Assembly (NCBI GenBank): GCA_910584495.1
Contig: CAJUAR010000079.1
Span: 1-11,612, forward strand
From: an uncultured Muribaculaceae bacterium
Lineage (GTDB): Bacteria > Bacteroidota > Bacteroidia > Bacteroidales > Muribaculaceae
Direction: 5' to 3'
Length of the DNA stretch: 11,612 nt
Part shown: positions 9,018 to 11,612 of the stretch, one piece after another
How positions within the stretch are numbered: the first letter of the stretch is position 1
Layout: every line of letters begins with the position of its first letter
The notes under the pieces: generated by a model
What the model was told of the DNA's origin: nothing
The model's database searches: none
The model's input: only the letters and a program-made list of their open reading frames with translations
Position numbers and translations under genes: made by a program

Positions 9018-9493
9018 TTATTTTTGGAGATAGGAGCTGAGCGCTGGAAGGCTTCGCGGAACGAAACCATGGTTTCGGTCGCAGCTACATTGAGAGGCAG
9101 GATGCGTTCGCGGATCGTTTCAAGAATGCTGCTGTTGTCGCGGCCATAGAGCTTGACAATTACGTCGTAACGACCCGTTACAATGTGACATTCGCAAATT
9201 TCTTCAACCCCTTTGAGGTCTTCGACAAGTTTTTCTACATCTATACCCGGCATAGCGTTGATGCCCACATAGGCCACAACATTATATCCCAGAGCCGATG
9301 AATCAATAAGGCAGCGAGAGCCTTTGATGACTTTGTTCATTATCAGACGCTGAACACGCTGATGAACTGCTGCGCCGCTAACCCCTATTTCGCGCGCGAT
9401 TTCAAGATAAGGAGTGCGTGCATTTTCTGACAGTGCTTTGAGAATGTGGATGTCGAGGTTGTCGAAATACTGGCGGTCCGTTGTTTTGTACAC
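9014..9493 (-). CDS. Lrp/AsnC-family transcriptional regulator
   Basis: A 159-residue regulator with both domains of the leucine-responsive (feast/famine) family. An N-terminal winged helix-turn-helix (about 13-58) contains LDIHILKALSENART and a recognition helix around SGAAVHQRVQRL (39-50). A C-terminal ligand-binding RAM domain (about 67-148) includes NVVAYVGINA, CHIVTGRYDVIVKLYG and ETMVSFREAF. Such proteins form dimers to octamers, bind DNA in response to amino acids, and often control their own gene. The start is GTG at 9493: an in-frame TAA lies only 9 bases upstream (9500-9502), and no internal ATG occurs before the DNA-binding domain is passed. The stop TGA overlaps the ruvA start by four bases. 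As first gene of the lrp-like, ruvA, sprA, TapB-like operon it could regulate the whole unit, but its targets and ligand cannot be read from sequence. Confidence 0.93.
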   Translation of the reverse strand: MYKTTDRQYFDNLDIHILKALSENARTPYLEIAREIGVSGAAVHQRVQRLIMNKVIKGSRCLIDSSALGYNVVAYVGINAMPGIDVEKLVEDLKGVEEICECHIVTGRYDVIVKLYGRDNSSILETIRERILPLNVAATETMVSFREAFQRSAPISKNK

Positions 9494-9573
9494 TTCGAGT
9501 TATAAGGTTTATTGGTTAATAAAATAGATATAGTTGCTGTTGTAAAGAGTGCATTAGGTAACTATTTTCAGTG

Positions 9574-9607
9574 CAAAATTACGAATTTTTTCGCAATTAA
9601 ACGCAAG
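9574..9607 (-). promoter_or_regulatory. Bacteroidetes-type promoter for the operon
   Basis: On the minus strand TAATTTTG (9581-9574) matches the Bacteroidetes -7 consensus TAnnTTTG exactly. Upstream of it by 22 bases is CTTG (9607-9604), a three-of-four match to the -33 element TTTG. Spacing is slightly longer than the usual 19-21. Transcription would start near 9565-9570, leaving a leader of about 75 bases before the GTG start of the Lrp-type gene. No comparably good promoter was found further downstream in the operon's short gene gaps. The rest of the divergent intergenic stretch (9494-9728) is AT-rich without other convincing elements; the plus-strand gene has only a one-mismatch -7 match at 9677-9684 and no -33 partner. 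Confidence 0.45.
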
Positions 9608-9728
9608 TATTTATTAAAGTTTGTTTCTTTTTTAGCCTTTATGGGGCTGTTGGCGGCAGTTTTTAGATTTTTTATGAACTTTTGATGCCGTTGGCTTGTT
9701 TAGATAGAAAATCAAAATATTATATCGA

Positions 9729-10205
9729 ATGAAAGAAATTGCAATTATTGGAACTACGGGACGTGTGTTTGGCAATGTGCTTGGCTCGCTCCTCGCTCGC
9801 GGATTGAGTGTAAATGCCTTGGTCGATTTTCCCGAAAAGCTTATGATTGAAGACGCTCGTCTTACAACGAATCATCTGCGTTTGGCTGAGCATCAGCAAG
9901 TTGTCGATGCTCTCGAAGGCTATCACGATGCTGTGCTGACATACAGTGACGACCTTGCCGACTCTTATACCAACGACCTGACGCTGAAATATTTTGTAGA
10001 CACTGTCCATGCTGCGCGCCAGGCCGGTGTGGCACGTATCATTGTTGTGGGCTCGCCGGTGTCGGAAGCTTTCTTTGTCACCGAGCTCCGACGCCTCGAC
10101 GACATCGACTGGGTGTTCATTTCCACCGAAAATAACTATCCTGAACGTTCTGCTGACGAAGTTGTCCAGCCACGATTCCATCGTCAAGTGTATTCCGAAG
10201 ATTGA
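9729..10205 (+). CDS. Short Rossmann-fold NAD(P)-binding protein
   Basis: A 158-residue cytoplasmic protein that looks like the N-terminal two thirds of an atypical short-chain dehydrogenase (NAD(P)H-binding, NmrA/YwnB-like). The first strand and glycine-rich loop are clear: MKEIAIIG then GTTGRVFG (8-15), a GxxGxxxG dinucleotide-binding pattern. Later Rossmann strands follow, ALEGYHDAVLTY (61-72) and ARIIVVGSP (102-110), then DIDWVFIS (125-132). Relatives I know are about 200-220 residues and continue past this last strand with a substrate-binding segment; here the protein stops after VYSED. No YxxxK active-site pair of classical SDRs is visible, so catalysis is doubtful. It may bind a nucleotide as a sensor, or be a shortened relic. 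Divergent from the Lrp-type gene and followed by a terminator at 10248, so probably a single-gene unit. Confidence 0.8.
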   Translation: MKEIAIIGTTGRVFGNVLGSLLARGLSVNALVDFPEKLMIEDARLTTNHLRLAEHQQVVDALEGYHDAVLTYSDDLADSYTNDLTLKYFVDTVHAARQAGVARIIVVGSPVSEAFFVTELRRLDDIDWVFISTENNYPERSADEVVQPRFHRQVYSED

Positions 10206-10247
10206 ATCTCATTCCCCTCTCTCAATTTATAAAAAACATCGAGATTG

Positions 10248-10286
10248 CCGCAGTCCTCTCATTCTCGAGGGGCTGCGGTTTGTTTT
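10248..10286 (+). terminator. Intrinsic terminator after the NAD(P)-binding gene
   Basis: CCGCAG (10248-10253) pairs perfectly with CTGCGG (10273-10278). A further CCTC/GAGG pairing is possible inside the stem, and the T-rich TTTGTTTT (10279-10286) follows. It starts 42 bases after the plus-strand stop. The hairpin overlaps the last codons of the convergent glycosyltransferase gene, so part of that coding end also serves as a terminator on the other strand. On the minus strand the hairpin is followed only after some 10 bases by a T run (10237-10231), so its use in that direction is less certain. Confidence 0.65.
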
Positions 10287-11206
10287 GGGGATTGATGGAA
10301 GTTCGGAAGGAATGTGCAGAGTGCTGCGCCAAGGCGGTTTTTGGGGCGGCAACGGCGGTCGGCAAGTATTGCACGGCGCATAGTGTGCAATTCGGCCAGG
10401 CAGCGGCCGGCAAGTTGTCCTTGGGAATGACGAAGAGCAAGCAGAAAAATATTGAAATAGGCACTGAAGCGTCGGCTTGTGGCTGCCGGCACTGCCAAAG
10501 GCATGTGCATGGCCACATAGGCTCTCACCGAGTCGGCTGCATAGAGTGCATCGGCACGAGCCGGCGACCAGCGGTTGAGAAAGCTTTGTCGGTTGGGACG
10601 ATAGTAATAGACCAAGGATGTAGTGAACGCTATGTTGCGGGTGCGATGGTAGATGCGTGGTAGAAATTCAAAGTCTTCATACCAGCGTCCTTCGGCAAAG
10701 TTGGGCCCTTGGTCAAAAAGTCTGCGCCGGTAGAGCTTTCCCCATGCGCTTTGGTGGAATAGCTTTTCCTGGTAGAGTGTCGATATTACCGACGACAGGG
10801 CATCGAGACAAAAATATCGTCCATCCTTTGCTGTTTCTCCCTTTTTGCGGGTGAATTGGCCCACGGCAATGTCGCACTCCGCTTGTTCTTCGAGAATTTT
10901 CAGAAGGAGGGGCACGCCCCCGGGCAGATAGGCGTCATCGGCATCGCAGAAGGCAATATATTGCCCCGATGCTGCGGCGATTCCGGCATTGCGGGCCGAC
11001 GATAATCCACCGTTGGACTGCTGCACAAGCTTGCCGCGCACACCGTCGGTGGCGAGGAACTGACGGCACATTTCGGCCGAGCTATCGGTGGAGCCGTCAT
11101 CGACGAGCACCAGCTCGCAGTCGCCTTGCTGCCGGAGGCTGGCGAAGCACTCGGGCAGCCAGCAACTGGCGTTGTAGATCGGGACAACAATCGATACTTT
11201 GCTCAT
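10259..11206 (-). CDS. Family 2 glycosyltransferase (GT-A fold)
   Basis: A 315-residue glycosyltransferase of family GT2, which transfers a sugar from a nucleotide donor, usually to polysaccharide or glycolipid precursors at the inner face of the cytoplasmic membrane. Visible motifs in order: VSIVVPIYN (4-12), nucleotide-binding DDGSTD (36-41), NGGLSSARNAG (65-75), the metal-binding DxD as DADD (88-91), SAWGKLYRR (153-161), and WYEDFEF (175-181) carrying the acidic catalytic-base pair ED. The C-terminal 110 residues are basic and contain one hydrophobic patch (FNIFLLAL, 251-258) rather than a clear membrane helix, so the enzyme is probably peripheral. It stands alone, with no other cell-envelope sugar gene in the window, so acceptor and sugar cannot be guessed. 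It converges with the NAD(P)-binding gene, 53 bases between stops. A weak promoter candidate (TTTG at 11325-11322, 19 bases, then TACTAAAA) lies upstream. Confidence 0.92.
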   Translation of the reverse strand: MSKVSIVVPIYNASCWLPECFASLRQQGDCELVLVDDGSTDSSAEMCRQFLATDGVRGKLVQQSNGGLSSARNAGIAAASGQYIAFCDADDAYLPGGVPLLLKILEEQAECDIAVGQFTRKKGETAKDGRYFCLDALSSVISTLYQEKLFHQSAWGKLYRRRLFDQGPNFAEGRWYEDFEFLPRIYHRTRNIAFTTSLVYYYRPNRQSFLNRWSPARADALYAADSVRAYVAMHMPLAVPAATSRRFSAYFNIFLLALRHSQGQLAGRCLAELHTMRRAILADRRCRPKNRLGAALCTFLPNFHQSPKQTAAPRE

Positions 11207-11419
11207 AATGTGATATGTTAAAACAAAACAGATTCTTAACCTCGGTTTTATACTTTTTTAGATGTCTGTAATAGGAAAACGACTATGCCAAGTGTTTTAG
11301 TATGTGAGCACTAAGAAAAAGCAAATTCGGGAATATTTGATAGGAATACCATCCCCTTCCCGGTTTGCCGAGTAGGGATTACTGGACAGCCGGGGTCTCA
11401 TAGAATAGTTGAAACGTGG

Positions 11420-11451
11420 CGAAGAGCGGCAGCAGTGCCGCTCTTCGTTTT
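11420..11451 (+). terminator. Strong intrinsic terminator without a gene in front
   Basis: CGAAGAGCGGCA (11420-11431) and TGCCGCTCTTCG (11436-11447) form a perfect 12-bp stem with a GCAG loop, followed by TTTT (11448-11451). The tract faces the plus strand; on the minus strand the stem is followed by CCACG, so it should not terminate there. The nearest plus-strand gene ends more than 1.2 kb to the left and already has its own terminator, so this one may close a small non-coding transcript. Confidence 0.65.
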
Positions 11452-11483
11452 GGGGGTGTGACATGCTCGTCATATCCCCAAAA
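11448..11483. repeat. Inverted repeat linking two terminators
   Basis: The 15 bases 11448-11462 pair with 11469-11483 around an ATGCTC loop, with two G-T wobbles. The outer four pairs are the T tract of the left terminator against the A tract that forms the T tract of the right one. On either strand this hairpin therefore competes with the release tract of a neighbouring terminator. Confidence 0.55.
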
Positions 11484-11514
11484 AAACGCCGGCGGCGATT
11501 TGCCGTCGGCGTTT
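11480..11514 (-). terminator. Strong intrinsic terminator, minus strand
   Basis: AAACGCCG (11484-11491) pairs with CGGCGTTT (11507-11514), continued by one G-T wobble and CGGC (11493-11496) / GCCG (11502-11505), loop 11497-11501, a 13-bp stem. Read on the minus strand it ends in seven T residues (complement of the A run 11480-11486). This is a good terminator for a minus-strand gene beyond the right edge, and it separates that gene from the glycosyltransferase. Confidence 0.7.
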
Positions 11515-11589
11515 CTCTAAGAGAGTGTTTGAATTTAACTTTAAAATCTTTAGAGGTCTTTCCGGCCTGTTTTGAGTTTTCATTCAGTT

Positions 11590-11607
11590 ATTATGGAACC
11601 CCATAAT
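11590..11607. repeat. Perfect 7-bp palindrome
   Basis: ATTATGG (11590-11596) and CCATAAT (11601-11607) are exact inverted repeats around AACC. It could be an operator or a small hairpin near the 3' end of a gene beyond the edge. No T tract follows. The site touches the end of the window, so its context is missing. Confidence 0.3.
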
Positions 11608-11612
11608 TCCTT

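Larger units (their letters stand above)
11207..11612. other. Non-coding right edge, 406 bases
   Basis: No gene is supported. Open frames here are very short (such as 9- and 12-codon ATG frames at 11285 and 11262), apart from a 65-codon plus-strand frame from 11409 that runs across the three hairpins and looks spurious. The first 80 bases are AT-rich and contain the expected leader of the glycosyltransferase. Between 11348 and 11420 is a GC-richer stretch with a possible stem CCCGG (11359-11363) / CCGGG (11390-11394). Then come three abutting hairpins (11420-11514, listed separately), an AT-rich stretch, and a perfect 7-bp palindrome at 11590-11607. The minus-strand terminator at 11480-11514 implies a transcript entering from beyond the right edge. 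Confidence 0.5.

Noticed and set aside
9582..9593. CGAA/TTCG inverted repeat within the operon promoter as an operator for the Lrp-type protein
   Set aside because: Only four base pairs in an AT-rich stretch, shorter than known Lrp-family sites. Likely chance.
11262..11312. Tiny plus-strand frames (12 and 9 codons) as small peptides or a leader
   Set aside because: No ribosome-binding or conservation evidence, very short, and no downstream plus-strand gene to regulate.
11512..11543. Plus-strand promoter candidate (TTTC, 20 bases, TAACTTTA) facing the right edge
   Set aside because: One mismatch in each element, its -33 element lies in the terminator stem, and no downstream gene is visible. 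Too weak to annotate.

Overview
The window reads as chromosome from a member of the Bacteroidetes, most likely the order Bacteroidales. The evidence is a full-length SprA/Sov-type outer-membrane protein (known only from this phylum), two exported proteins whose predicted mature ends begin with glutamine, starts without Shine-Dalgarno sequences, and one promoter of the phylum's TTTG / TAnnTTTG type. A gut family such as Muribaculaceae is a guess from codon and base composition (roughly half G+C), not something shown here. There is no sign of mobile elements, CRISPR, rRNA or tRNA.

Layout. Positions 1-190 hold no convincing gene. They carry overlapping hairpins, including a plus-strand intrinsic terminator (81-133) that probably closes a gene lying to the left. 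From 9493 down to 191 four minus-strand genes are packed tightly and look like one operon, in transcription order: an Lrp/AsnC-family regulator (GTG start), ruvA (4-base ATGA overlap with the regulator), sprA (about 7.4 kb, 43 bases after ruvA), and a TapB/DUF3108-like exported protein (18 bases after sprA). A Bacteroidetes-type promoter candidate lies about 80 bases upstream of the regulator. From 9729 a lone plus-strand gene encodes a short Rossmann-fold NAD(P)-binding protein. It ends at 10205 and converges on a minus-strand family 2 glycosyltransferase (10259-11206), with an intrinsic terminator lying across the end of the glycosyltransferase gene. The last 406 bases have no gene but contain three abutting strong hairpins (11420-11514) that form two back-to-back terminators pointing at each other.

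How the parts work together. SprA is the outer-membrane translocon of the type IX secretion system (T9SS). The exported DUF3108-like protein encoded just after it is probably made together with it. RuvA, the Holliday-junction recognition subunit, has no functional link to secretion, so its place in the operon is positional. The Lrp-type regulator heads the operon and is a natural candidate for controlling it, although nothing in the sequence proves this. The NAD(P)-binding protein and the glycosyltransferase are separate transcription units with no visible link to the operon.

Nothing here amounts to a clearly new system. The points most worth a second look are the plus-strand terminator at 11420-11451 that has no gene in front of it, the regulator-repair-secretion operon, the acidic loops in SprA, and the shortened NAD(P)-binding protein.
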